NCBI RefSeq assembly: GCF_028858725.1
Contig: NC_084761.1
Coordinates: 94,017,971 to 94,081,970, forward strand
Direction of reading: 5' to 3'
DNA: 64,000 nucleotides
From: Colius striatus
Taxonomy: Eukaryota; Chordata; Aves; Coliiformes; Coliidae
Positions 1 through 8,533 of the stretch are shown here, in pieces. The notes under the pieces were generated by a model. That model had not been told where the DNA came from. It ran no database searches and saw only the letters and a program-made list of their open reading frames with translations. The position numbers and the translations under genes are program-made. Every line of letters begins with the position of its first letter. The first letter of the stretch is position 1.

Positions 1-1347
1 GTGGAGATCACCCGGCTGGAGAGCAAGCTGGGCTACGAGAAGCTGAAAACAGAGGAGCTGGAGAAGGAGGTTGGCAAGTGGATCGGGGAGACCCACGACG
101 CTCAGAGCGCGGTGCGGGCGGTGCTGCAGGATGTCCAGCGGGACCGGGGCACCGGCCCGGATCACAAGGTATGCCACGCCAAGATCCAGGAGCTGCAGGC
201 TGAGCTGGGGGTGTCGAGGGGCATTGTGGCTGCCATCCAAGGCAAGAGGAGCCGGTTCGGGAACAGTGAGGGGGAGGATTCCCTGGACCCGCACCCGCCC
301 CACTATGATTATGAGGATGACGTGTGGGGTGCCAACGGCCCCACCAGGCCGTCCCCCTACGCTCCTCTGCGGGAGGAGGTGAGCCAGCTGCAAGGAGGGG
401 AGGTAGAGGCTTACAAAGTTAAAAAGACCCCCCCCGATGAGCCAGTCAGCCACGGCCCACTCCAGGCCATAGACACCAACAGGGCTGTGCTCTGGTTTAC
501 CCCCGAGCAGCTCAAGACGGTGGGGAAAATGCTGGGGCAGTTGACAAAGGAGACAGCAGTCAACTGGCTGTCCAGGGCCCAGCGGCTGCCCAGGTGCCAA
601 AGCGGCAGCATGGTGAGCGACCTGATAGACGTGGTGAGGAAGTGCATGAAGCCGGATGATTTCGCTGCGCTGCCGGGCGACGTGCAGATGGGCAACGTCC
701 AGGACATCAGGGACGTGCAGTTAGCCATACTGAAGGTGTTCTTCCCGGAGGTCAACCCTTTAGTGCTCTTCCACCAGGAGAAGCAGAACCCCGAGGAGCG
801 TCCGGACGCCTACATTAACCGCAAGAAGATGCTCTACCAGATAGCCGGGCTGCCCGGCTCAAAGGAGTCCCCCCTCAATTTCGATAGGCCCGAGTTCAAG
901 GAGCCGCTGGTGGTGGGGCTGACCCCGCCGCTGCGGGTGATCGCTGGGGGGGACGCGGCCAAAAAGCCGCTGTCGGAGTTGGAGCAGATCCTGACCCAGA
1001 ATTTTGAGCTGCAAAAGCAGGCGTTCCCGGGGTACGTGCTGGGGGGGAAGAAAGGGAAGAACTCGACCACGTTCTTCCAAAACGCCGGGATGAGAAAAAT
1101 GCAAGGGGATAACCGGAAAGATCCCGACGGCAGGGGCGGTCCGGGCAAGGAGAACCAGCAAGGGATGAGGTTTCAGAAGTGCAACCCTTGGCGGGCCGAG
1201 CTGAGGAAGCGCTTGATAAAATACGAGAAGCAGGAGGATATCGACAGCTTGCCGGACGCGGAGCTCTTCCGGAAACTGGCCCTGCACGAGACCAAAAAGC
1301 ACAACAGCTCCAACCCCATTGACCCGGGGTCTAAGGCTCAGCAATAG
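1..1347 (+). CDS. gag: ERV Gag polyprotein, 5'-partial
   Basis: A 448-codon open frame entering from the window edge and ending at UAG. It forms the structural precursor of the viral core. The first 40 or so residues are heptad-like and charged, suggesting a coiled coil. An acidic, proline-rich linker follows at about 90-160, then a capsid-like region at about 160-340. A segment at residues 262-274 fits the retroviral major homology region pattern (Q, then E, then aromatic, then R). The C-terminal 100 residues are basic and glycine-rich. No CCHC zinc knuckle is seen, which is unusual for a class I element. The first codon in the window is GTG, so the true start is upstream. The next frame, pol, continues in phase. 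Confidence 0.85.
   Translation: MEITRLESKLGYEKLKTEELEKEVGKWIGETHDAQSAVRAVLQDVQRDRGTGPDHKVCHAKIQELQAELGVSRGIVAAIQGKRSRFGNSEGEDSLDPHPPHYDYEDDVWGANGPTRPSPYAPLREEVSQLQGGEVEAYKVKKTPPDEPVSHGPLQAIDTNRAVLWFTPEQLKTVGKMLGQLTKETAVNWLSRAQRLPRCQSGSMVSDLIDVVRKCMKPDDFAALPGDVQMGNVQDIRDVQLAILKVFFPEVNPLVLFHQEKQNPEERPDAYINRKKMLYQIAGLPGSKESPLNFDRPEFKEPLVVGLTPPLRVIAGGDAAKKPLSELEQILTQNFELQKQAFPGYVLGGKKGKNSTTFFQNAGMRKMQGDNRKDPDGRGGPGKENQQGMRFQKCNPWRAELRKRLIKYEKQEDIDSLPDAELFRKLALHETKKHNSSNPIDPGSKAQQ
1345..1347 (+). promoter_or_regulatory. candidate UAG readthrough site between gag and pol
   Basis: The amber codon follows CAG CAA and is followed by GGC TGC CAG. The same reading frame stays open from 1348 to the end of pol. 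This is the gammaretrovirus arrangement, in which a suppressed UAG makes Gag-Pol. A downstream pseudoknot is expected in that family; I have not modelled one. Readthrough is inferred from the frame only. Confidence 0.6.
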
Positions 1348-4300
1348 GGCTGCCAGGCACCCGCATCGCCCCTTTTTGTGGCACCGATTAAGACCGATTC
1401 ATGGGGGCGTCTGATAGTTGACACAACTATTGGAGGAGGGGTGCTTGGACAAGTGATGTTAATTGATACTGGTGCCGCTTATTCCATTCTGAACATGGCC
1501 CCCGGCAATGCCGGGCTCTTCCAAACCTGTGAAATTATCGAATTGACGGGGCCCAACGGCCGCAAATCCTCAGTGCCCTTCACAGGGCCCCTGCCCTTTG
1601 AAATTGGGACCGCCAAAGGGTCTGAAAAATTTGGAAAAATGGAAATGAAGGGTAAGCTGGGAATTTTGGCCATCCCTGCACTGACAAAGATGGGGGTGGT
1701 GGTGGATTTGGCAAACCGAGCACTGTTACACTGCCCCCAAAGTAACGTGCCCGTCATCCCGGCGAGCCACAGGGTGATGTCAGTGAAAGCCCCTGAGCCC
1801 CTGGTCCACCCTGAGTGGGAGCCCCGAGTGAAACGGGTCACGGAGCAGTTCCCTCAGGTCTGGGCAAAGAGCAAGCTAGACTGTGGGCAGGTCAATGCCG
1901 CTGTGGCTGTTAAAGGGCCCGACCCCCCTTCTCTGCCTCAGCCCCGGTACCCAGCTGAGGCTGAGGATGGGTTGTGGGACACAGTCAAAATCCTGTTGGA
2001 GCAGGGAGTGCTGGTGGAGCAGCAGAGCACCAGCAATGCCCCAGTGTGGCCCCTGCGGAAAGCCGATGGGAAAACATGGAGGCTGACAGTCGACTTCAGC
2101 AGCCTGAACTGTGTCACCCTGCCGCGGACCTCTGCAGTGGTCAAGTACCCAGACATCATGGCCGCCATCTCCCGGGGTTCCCAGTGGTTCTCGGTGCTCA
2201 GCCTGACCAGCCCATCCTTTGCCATCCCCTTGCACCCCGAGTCCTGGCACAAGTTTGCCTTCACCCTTCGGGGACAGCAATTCGCCTTTGCCAGAGTCCC
2301 CCCAGGCTTCCACAACGCCCCTGCCATCTGCCACGGGCACGTGGTGAGGATGTGGGAGAAGCTCAGCCATCGGGAGAGTGTGCTGTCCTGCGCTGGGGAC
2401 GTCCTCATCCACACCCGGACAAAGGAGGAGAACCTGGAGGTGCTGGCGGAGGTGCTGGAGGCTGTCCAGAAGACGGGCTTCAAGGTCAACCCCACTAAGG
2501 CCCAGCTGTGCTGGAAGGAGGTCTCCTACCTGGGGGTGACCCTGGGGGAGGAAGGACGCTCACTCCAGAAGCAGAGGGTTGAGCTAATACAGAAGGTGTC
2601 AGCTCCAGCCGATGCCACCACCCTGAGGTCCTTCCTGACTCTCCTGAGGTTCTCCCGGGAGTTCGTCGAGGGCTACGCAGAGAAAGCCGCCCCCCTCTGC
2701 CACCTCCTGAAGAAGGGCACCCTTTGGGAATGGGGGCCGGAGCAGGACGAGGCGGTGAAGATCTTAAAGGAGAGCATGGCAGGAGCTCCCATGTTGGTGC
2801 ATCCCCAGGGGGACAGACCCTACATCCTGCAGCTGGCCAGCACAGGAAGGGGGCTGCAGGCCACCCTGAGCCAGCAGCACGGTGCCAACCTCCTCCCCGT
2901 TGCCCATGCTTCGCGTCTCCTGACGCCAAGTGAGCAGCAGTTCACCGACTACGAGAGGGAGGTTTTAGCCTTGATCTGGGCCTTGCAGCACTGGGAGTAC
3001 CTGGTGGGGTCAGCCCCAGCGCTGCTGAGGACCTCCCACAACCCGGTGAGGTACCTCTTGTCAGGGAAAGGGGATGAGGGTCCCCTGCGCTGCCCCAGGA
3101 TGGCCAACTGGGTGATGGCACTGACTGACAAGGAGGTCCCCAGGGAGGATGGGAAGCCCTTCCCTGGGGTCTATCGGGTGGTAATCGGCGCAGAGAGGGA
3201 CGGGGAGGAGCCGAGTGGTCCCCTAGCTGAACCCAAGCCCCGACGGGTGCCCCTGTTTGAGAGCGGCCTCAGCCTGGAGGAGGCCAAGGAGAGAGGCTAC
3301 GTTGTGTGGTTTGTAGATGGGTCCAACTACCACGAGGAAGGGGTGCCCTACACTGGCTATGCTGCCATCAACAGGGGCACTGGGGAGGTGGTGAAGGGGA
3401 AGTGCCTGCCGCACTCCATCCAGGCTGCCGAGCTGGTGGCCGTGACGGCCGCCCTGGAAAACACGCCGGCAGACCAGCCCCTGGCCATATTTTCGGACTC
3501 GGGCTGGGTGGTGCGGGTGGTGCTGCAGTGGCTGCCGCTCTGGAGGGACAGGGACATGCAGTCTGCTGACGGCAAACCCGTCACCTACGCCAAAAAGCTG
3601 CTGTACCTGGCCAGGCTGGCGGAGCAGAGGGTGCGCCCGGCCCAGATCGTTAAAGTGAAGGCCCACAAGAAGGGAACGGAGGAAGCCAAGTGGAACAAGG
3701 AGGCAGATACCAAAGCCAAGCAGGGTGCCAAGGAAGGGCTGATGTGGAAGGCCAGCAAGCCTTTGGAGAATGGCTCCCTGTTGGTGGCTCCCAGCAGACA
3801 CTGGGAGAGTGTGGACTTGCTGGGCTTGCAGGAGCAGGACCCCAGCATGCAGGAGTTAGTGCAGGGCAGGGAGTATAAAGGCTGCAAGGTGTGGAAGGAT
3901 GTGTCGGGGCTGGTCCTGGCACGCAGGGAGGGGACAGACTTCGCAGTCTGGGTGGTGCCTGAACTAGTCCGGATGGAGCTGGTGGCCCTGGCTCACGAGC
4001 AGGGGCATCTGGGGACAGACAAGACCATGGTGAGGCTGCAGGGTGCTGGGTGGTGGCCCGAAATGAGAGAGGATGTGGAAAGGTACGTCAGCAACTGCCT
4101 GACATGTGCAGCCAACAGTCCCGATGCCAAAATGACAAAAGCCTTCTTAGGCCAGCAGAGGATTTCTGGGCCGTGGAGCAAGTTGCAGATGGAGTTTATT
4201 GGCCCTTTGCCCCAAACAGCCCATGGGAACAGGTATTGCCTGGTGATCAGTGACAGCTTCACCAAGTGGGTGGAAGCGTTCCCGGCTCGAAACAACACGG

Positions 4301-5022
4301 CCAGTGCAACCGCCACGATCCTGGTTGAGCACGTCTTCTCCCGGTGGGGCACCCCAAAGGAGATCCACTCAGACCACGGCCAACGCTTCGTTGGAGAGGT
4401 CACAAAAGGGGTGTGCCAAGCACTGGGCATCAAGCAAAAGCTTCACATCACAGGGCATTTCCAGAAGCCTGGCTCGGCAGAGGGACCCAACCAACTGCTG
4501 AAGATGGCTCTGCGAAAGCTCGTGGGCCAGCAAGGGAAAGCCTGGGATCAGAAGCTCCCACTGGTCCTCCTGGCATTACGGGGAGCCATGGCATCTCATG
4601 TGCCTTCTCCCCAAAAGCTGCCTCCTGCCAGAGACCCGAAGCCGTTGGGACACTGGTGGAAAAGCGGGGAGCCACCGGATGAACTGCAGCCCCGCGTGCT
4701 GATGGACAGGTGGGTTCAGGACATGCTGAGGACAGTGTCAGCTACGTACCACCAGCTCACCTCAGTGCAGGACATCAACATCCCCAAGATGGATAAGCAG
4801 CTGGGAGTGCTGCTGCGCTCCATGGAGTGGAACACAGGGGAACTGGTGATGTATCGGGGGGTTAGAGAGAAGAACGAGGTGCTGGAACCCCAATGGATGG
4901 GGCCCGTTAGGGTTGTGAACAAGGCCAGCCCCTCCATATACCAGGTAGAAATCAGAAAGGGGGCAAAAAGGCAGGAAAAATGGCTCCATTCTTCACAGTT
5001 AAAAGCATGGAAGGGAAATTAA
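1348..5022 (+). CDS. pol: ERV Pol: protease, RT, RNase H, integrase (RT active site lost)
   Basis: The frame is open from the base after UAG; residue numbers here count from nt 1378. The protease has its D-T-G triad at 30-32. RT spans about 170-480 and has recognisable template-grip and PPGF-type segments. However, the first catalytic Asp position is Ser275 and the YxDD box reads C-A-G-D (338-341), so polymerase activity should be absent. RNase H keeps its acidic tetrad (D647, E685, D707, D777) and His763. Integrase keeps the HHCC finger (about 880-925) and the D999/E1035 pair at exact D-35-E spacing, but its first Asp is Glu939. A GPY/F-like module (about 1170-1210) ends the protein. There are no internal stops. 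It would be translated only as Gag-Pol if UAG is read through. Confidence 0.9.
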   Translation, partial: GCQAPASPLFVAPIKTDSWGRLIVDTTIGGGVLGQVMLIDTGAAYSILNMAPGNAGLFQTCEIIELTGPNGRKSSVPFTGPLPFEIGTAKGSEKFGKMEMKGKLGILAIPALTKMGVVVDLANRALLHCPQSNVPVIPASHRVMSVKAPEPLVHPEWEPRVKRVTEQFPQVWAKSKLDCGQVNAAVAVKGPDPPSLPQPRYPAEAEDGLWDTVKILLEQGVLVEQQSTSNAPVWPLRKADGKTWRLTVDFSSLNCVTLPRTSAVVKYPDIMAAISRGSQWFSVLSLTSPSFAIPLHPESWHKFAFTLRGQQFAFARVPPGFHNAPAICHGHVVRMWEKLSHRESVLSCAGDVLIHTRTKEENLEVLAEVLEAVQKTGFKVNPTKAQLCWKEVSYLGVTLGEEGRSLQKQRVELIQKVSAPADATTLRSFLTLLRFSREFVEGYAEKAAPLCHLLKKGTLWEWGPEQDEAVKILKESMAGAPMLVHPQGDRPYILQLASTGRGLQATLSQQHGANLLPVAHASRLLTPSEQQFTDYEREVLALIWALQHWEYLVGSAPALLRTSHNPVRYLLSGKGDEGPLRCPRMANWVMALTDKEVPREDGKPFPGVYRVVIGAERDGEEPSGPLAEPKPRRVPLFESGLSLEEAKERGYVVWFVDGSNYHEEGVPYTGYAAINRGTGEVVKGKCLPHSIQAAELVAVTAALENTPADQPLAIFSDSGWVVRVVLQWLPLWRDRDMQSADGKPVTYAKKLLYLARLAEQRVRPAQIVKVKAHKKGTEEAKWNKEADTKAKQGAKEGLMWKASKPLENGSLLVAPSRHWESVDLLGLQEQDPSMQELVQGREYKGCKVWKDVSGLVLARREGTDFAVWVVPELVRMELVALAHEQGHLGTDKTMVRLQGAGWWPEMREDVERYVSNCLTCAANSPDAKMTKAFLGQQRISGPWSKLQMEFIGPLPQTAHGNRYCLVISDSFTKWVEAFPARNNTASATATILVEHVFSRWGTPKEIHSDHGQRFVGEVTKGVCQALGIKQKLHITGHFQKPGSAEGPNQLLKMALRKLVGQQGKAWDQKLPLVLLALRGAMASHVPSPQKLPPARDPKPLGHWWKSGEPPDELQPRVLMDRWVQDMLRTVSATYHQLTSVQDINIPKMDKQLGVLLRSMEWNTGELVMYRGVREKNEVLEPQWMGPVRVVNKASPSIYQVEIRKGAKRQEKWLHSSQLKAWKGN

Positions 5023-5040
5023 CGGGGCTGGAGAGCCCGT

Positions 5041-5058
5041 CTTGCTTATGTTTTGCAG
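5041..5058 (+). promoter_or_regulatory. probable env splice acceptor
   Basis: A pyrimidine-rich run ending in TTTTGCAG lies just 10 bases before the env ATG at 5069 and 19 bases after the pol stop. Retroviral env is normally made from a spliced subgenomic RNA, and this is the best 3' splice-site match in the pol-env junction. The donor would lie upstream of the window. Confidence 0.55.
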
Positions 5059-5068
5059 ATAAAGGAGG

Positions 5069-7693
5069 ATGGAAGGCGATTGTGACCGGCAGGAAGGGCG
5101 AACTTCGTGGCATCACCAGCCCCGTTTGCGCTGCGGGGAAAATGCTTTCAAATTTCTGGTTGCAGTATTTGCTTTGCTTTCTGGTATGTGCATAGTGCTG
5201 AGCACCCAACACACCCAAACAACCCATCAGCCTCTCAGACAAAGAGTCAGTCGTTCTCACTTAGAAAGGCACCCTGATTTGTGGGCTGCAGCCCAGCACA
5301 GGCTTAGGAGGTACACAAAAACTGGGACTGATTGGCCCTGGTCTCAAGCTCACGTAAAATACACGGGAAGCATGGGTTTAAACTCTAACAAAGACTTAAA
5401 TTTGTCAACAGTGGTTATGCACGGGACGGAGGTGTACTTGGAAAACGAGTGGAGCTGGGATAGCACAGACAAACTCCCGCAGCTGCTAGGGAAGGTGGGA
5501 CAAGAAATAAAGGTAGGGTGCAGGGTCATTAACGGATCCGCTCACCAGCGGGTAACTCAAATCTCCGTCACCGAAGTGAGAACCAAAAAGACTCAGAAAA
5601 AAACCTGTGCCGTGGAAACATTGGACTGTTGGTGCAATTTTACTTTGGTCCAGCCAGTGTTTGTGGTCTGCCTCTGGGCCCACAACAGCGTGGGGCTGTC
5701 CTTTAAATTCAAGATTAGCAACGCGCCTCCCTCCTTTGCTGCCGTTAAGATCTCGAGATGCCATTTTTTGGCCTGGCACGTAGCACGGTACGCTGAAGTT
5801 GGCAAGCAGGTAAAACTAGCAGTTGAATACTCCAAAGAAAATGTAACAGATCCGATGCAAATCGATGGCACCACCGTGACTATCGCCGCCGCTAACGGGC
5901 ACAGGTGGCTCGTGCCAGTAAACTGCCTCCGTGAGGGCAAAACGCTCAATGTGTCTGAATTAGGAGAGGAGGCTTCCTGGTATAAACGGGATTATGGACG
6001 TTGTCTACACCTGGTCATAAACCTCCAGGTGTGGTGTCGAGGAAATCTGAGCGTAGAAATATCCCCTGAGCTTGGAGGAAAGTGGTGGATAGAAGGCCCT
6101 GAAGGATTTAGAAGAGAGTTTAACATCATTGCAGTCCTGCGTCCGCTCTTTTCCAAAATAGGCCCTTATGTAGTCAAGCAAAATCACATCCAAGAGCTGC
6201 TGACGGGGCCTGTGCGGTCGCTGAAGAAGGTGGTGTTGTCTCTGTCCACTGTTAATATTTCCTCCGTCAGGCCGCACTGTTCCCCCTTCCTATCCACCCT
6301 CCACACGGGCTGGCTGGCCTGGCTCCACAGCCGCTCTCTGCAGGGGGCCCGGGCCAGGAGAGACCTGCTGGCCACGGCACTGGGAGGAGGGAGTGCTGGC
6401 CTGGGAGTCCTCAACAGCATGAACGTTGAGGTTTTGGCCAACAAGTTGGAGGCTGTCACTTCAGGTGTGCAGGGCCTCCTCAACCCCCTGAATTCATCCC
6501 TGGCCAGCCTTGGGATGGGGCAGTGGCTCGTATCAGAGGTGTTGCCCACCTGGGAGCAAATAAATAAGAGAGACCACCAGATGCTATTGAGAGCACTGGG
6601 CATAGAGCAAAATAACGTCTCCCTTGCTCTTAGTTGCATCCAGGCCCAAATGTGGGTGCAGAGTGTTGTTGCAGGTATCCTGAGAGACGGAGACAACGGC
6701 GTCCTCCCCACCGAGATCCGGAAGATCGTGTGGGATGCAGCCACGGAGAAGGAGCGGCAGCTCCAAGCCTGGTGGAGACTCGTCAACTTCACCCACGACC
6801 AGGTGCTCAACGCAGTCATCGCCCACGTCCTGACCGTGGCGGAGGCTCGCATCGAAAAGGTCTACCCCATCGTGGCCCTGGGGGTTAACACAAACGGGTC
6901 CGTGGTCTATCCCCTGGACCATCGCATGTGGGCGAGGGTGTCCGGTGGGAAATGGCAATCGGTGGATTTGGAGGCCTGCATTTTGGAAAGGGGGCTGGGA
7001 TTCATCTGCGAAGACGATGCCCTTAAGGCGAGCGATGTGTGCTTTGATACCAAAGAAGGCGTGTGTCACTTTGAGATCAATCCCCAGAGCAGCAACAGAA
7101 CCGTGCTGGTGTACGTAGGGAAAGGCTGCGTGTGTTTCAGAACGAGGTGTAAATACGTGCAAGTTAACGAAGTTTATAATCACACCGTGTTTAACGACTC
7201 CAATATGTGTGCTTGCAACGTAGCTGTCATTAGAGGCTGTGATTTTGTGTATAAACCCCCTGTCTTTACTAGCCAGTTGCTAATTAGAAACTATACCTTG
7301 TACCGTAGTATAACCCCCACCCCCATCGGAATGGATTTATCCCTTGTAAAAGAGATGTTAGAGCATGCAAATTTACAGCAGCTGTTGGAAAATGCTAAGG
7401 CCGAAGCTAAAAAGATCCTAATAACTGTACATCATGATGGCAACGTTATAAAACAAGTAATAGAACGAATTAAGAGGGTGGGGGAACATCACTGGTGGGA
7501 AATTTTCTTCGGCTGGTCCCCCACGGCCACCAGCATCTTCAACACGCTGCTGCACCCTGTGGTAGTTATACTGCTAATGCAAATCTGCATGTGCTTTGCC
7601 ATGGTAGTGACTTGTTACTGGATGAGACAGGTGAAGCTCTGCATTGACAATCAGATGAAAGGACTGGGGCTAGCCAAGCGCCTCCTACCATAG
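5069..7693 (+). CDS. env: ERV envelope glycoprotein, full-length open frame
   Basis: An 874-codon frame without interruption. A hydrophobic stretch at about residues 27-44 can serve as signal peptide. The surface half (about 45-427) is rich in cysteine and N-glycosylation sequons. R-A-R-R at 428-431 fits a furin-type cleavage motif and is followed by an Ala/Gly/Leu-rich segment consistent with a fusion peptide and then heptad-like sequence. The long transmembrane subunit carries many conserved-looking cysteines (about 640-740). An aromatic membrane-proximal run precedes a single hydrophobic anchor at about 829-852 and a 22-residue cytoplasmic tail. It is preceded by its own splice acceptor. 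Similar open env frames occur in bird genomes as far as I recall, but I do not assign a named family. An intact env alongside a dead RT is noteworthy. Confidence 0.88.
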   Translation: MEGDCDRQEGRTSWHHQPRLRCGENAFKFLVAVFALLSGMCIVLSTQHTQTTHQPLRQRVSRSHLERHPDLWAAAQHRLRRYTKTGTDWPWSQAHVKYTGSMGLNSNKDLNLSTVVMHGTEVYLENEWSWDSTDKLPQLLGKVGQEIKVGCRVINGSAHQRVTQISVTEVRTKKTQKKTCAVETLDCWCNFTLVQPVFVVCLWAHNSVGLSFKFKISNAPPSFAAVKISRCHFLAWHVARYAEVGKQVKLAVEYSKENVTDPMQIDGTTVTIAAANGHRWLVPVNCLREGKTLNVSELGEEASWYKRDYGRCLHLVINLQVWCRGNLSVEISPELGGKWWIEGPEGFRREFNIIAVLRPLFSKIGPYVVKQNHIQELLTGPVRSLKKVVLSLSTVNISSVRPHCSPFLSTLHTGWLAWLHSRSLQGARARRDLLATALGGGSAGLGVLNSMNVEVLANKLEAVTSGVQGLLNPLNSSLASLGMGQWLVSEVLPTWEQINKRDHQMLLRALGIEQNNVSLALSCIQAQMWVQSVVAGILRDGDNGVLPTEIRKIVWDAATEKERQLQAWWRLVNFTHDQVLNAVIAHVLTVAEARIEKVYPIVALGVNTNGSVVYPLDHRMWARVSGGKWQSVDLEACILERGLGFICEDDALKASDVCFDTKEGVCHFEINPQSSNRTVLVYVGKGCVCFRTRCKYVQVNEVYNHTVFNDSNMCACNVAVIRGCDFVYKPPVFTSQLLIRNYTLYRSITPTPIGMDLSLVKEMLEHANLQQLLENAKAEAKKILITVHHDGNVIKQVIERIKRVGEHHWWEIFFGWSPTATSIFNTLLHPVVVILLMQICMCFAMVVTCYWMRQVKLCIDNQMKGLGLAKRLLP

Positions 7694-7888
7694 TCAAGGG
7701 CAAGACTGGGTTGGCCTCTGTGTTTGCCACCAAGAAGAACTTTTAGCTCCGCTGTTGGCTGCAACCCAGTAGGCGTTGAGCGGTGGAGACACATGCCATA
7801 CCAGACCTTGATGTGAGGGATGGCCTGCTCTGTTAGAAGAGAGCCATCCAGGAGAGGAGGGCAGGCCAAGCAGCCTGCAGTTGGCATG
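7694..7888 (+). other. ERV 3' untranslated segment after env
   Basis: Unique sequence between the env stop and the CR1 insertion. No open frame of note and no clear polypurine tract. It presumably belongs to the provirus because the LTR-like block resumes beyond the CR1. Confidence 0.5.
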
Positions 7889-8082
7889 AATCACTGAATG
7901 GTTGAGGTTGGAAGGGACCTCTAGAGAGGATCTAGTCCAAGCCCCCTCTGCTCAAGCAAGGTCACCTAGAGCAGATTGCCCAGGACTACGTCCAGCTGGG
8001 TTTTGACTATCTCCACAGATGGAGACTCCACAACATCTCTGGGCAAACCTGTTCCATTGTTTGATCACCCTCACAGTAAAAA
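7889..8082 (-). mobile_element. CR1 LINE 3' fragment
   Basis: The + strand begins AATCACTGAATGG, GGTTGGAAGGGACC and runs into the usual antisense CR1 phrases (CTAGTCCAAGCCCCC, CACAACATCTCTGGGCAA, ACCCTCACAGTAAA), so the LINE points left. It ends abruptly where the ERV tail sequence resumes, which indicates insertion into the 3' end of the provirus. Confidence 0.85.
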
Positions 8083-8533
8083 TGCAAGAGGTAGCATAAG
8101 TAACTTGTCTTTGAACCTCCCATCCCCAAATGCTAATGTGAAGAAGCTGCTCTTGTGTGATTTAAGACTCCTTAAGCAGAAGAGAAGGGGACAAGGAAAG
8201 CCAAAGACAGTGTCTCTGGAAGGAAAGAGAAAGGAAAGTAACTCTTGAGCGTGGAAAAGCACCCCCTGAAGATGGCAGAGGTGTCAGCAGCCTGAAAGAC
8301 TTGGAAAGACAATAGATGAGCAGAAGAAAAGACCTTATAATCACCTTGGACTTAAAGGAGTTGAATCCATAGGGACCTTTGCAGCTACTGTCTCTAGGTT
8401 CCCGAGACTCCCGGGACGTCTGGCCAACGGATTGGTGAGATCTTGTTTTTGGAGCCTGGACATCACTGCTTTGCTTTGCCTTGCCTGCTTGTGCATGCAC
8501 TCAATAAAATCTGTCTGTTAGAGAATGGACTGT
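8083..8533 (+). repeat. LTR-like tail of the ERV
   Basis: A 450-bp block that aligns by eye with a second block at about 15580-15983. Shared landmarks in the same order are TAGCATAAGTAA, TGTGA-TTAAGA/TTGAGA, GTAACTC-TGAG, and CTGTTAGA-GA near the end. It contains AATAAA. The copy relationship, polyA signal and position downstream of env suggest a 3' LTR or LTR remnant. Terminal TG/CA inverted ends were not identified. Confidence 0.5.
8503..8508 (+). terminator. AATAAA polyadenylation signal of ERV tail
   Basis: A canonical hexamer within the LTR-like block, followed about 10 bases later by a TGTCTGTTAG stretch. It is the first plausible polyA signal downstream of env. Confidence 0.5.

Larger units (their letters stand above)
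1..8533 (+). mobile_element. endogenous retrovirus, 5' end cut by window
   Basis: A retroviral provirus in the order gag, pol, env, then an LTR-like tail. The 5' LTR, primer-binding site and probably the first gag codons lie left of the window. Gag and Pol are in one frame with only a UAG between them, as in class I (gamma/epsilon-like) retroviruses. Pol has protease, RT, RNase H and integrase in order. Env carries a dibasic cleavage site and a C-terminal membrane anchor. The element is visibly richer in G+C than the flanking DNA. No stop or frameshift is seen in any of the three genes, yet RT catalytic residues are replaced. A CR1 fragment sits between env and the tail. I could not find TG/CA ends or a target duplication, so the right limit is approximate. 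Exact family is unassigned. Confidence 0.9.

Noticed and set aside
6184-7183. long minus-strand frames opposite env
   Set aside because: Antisense shadows of a GC-rich coding region; no independent features.
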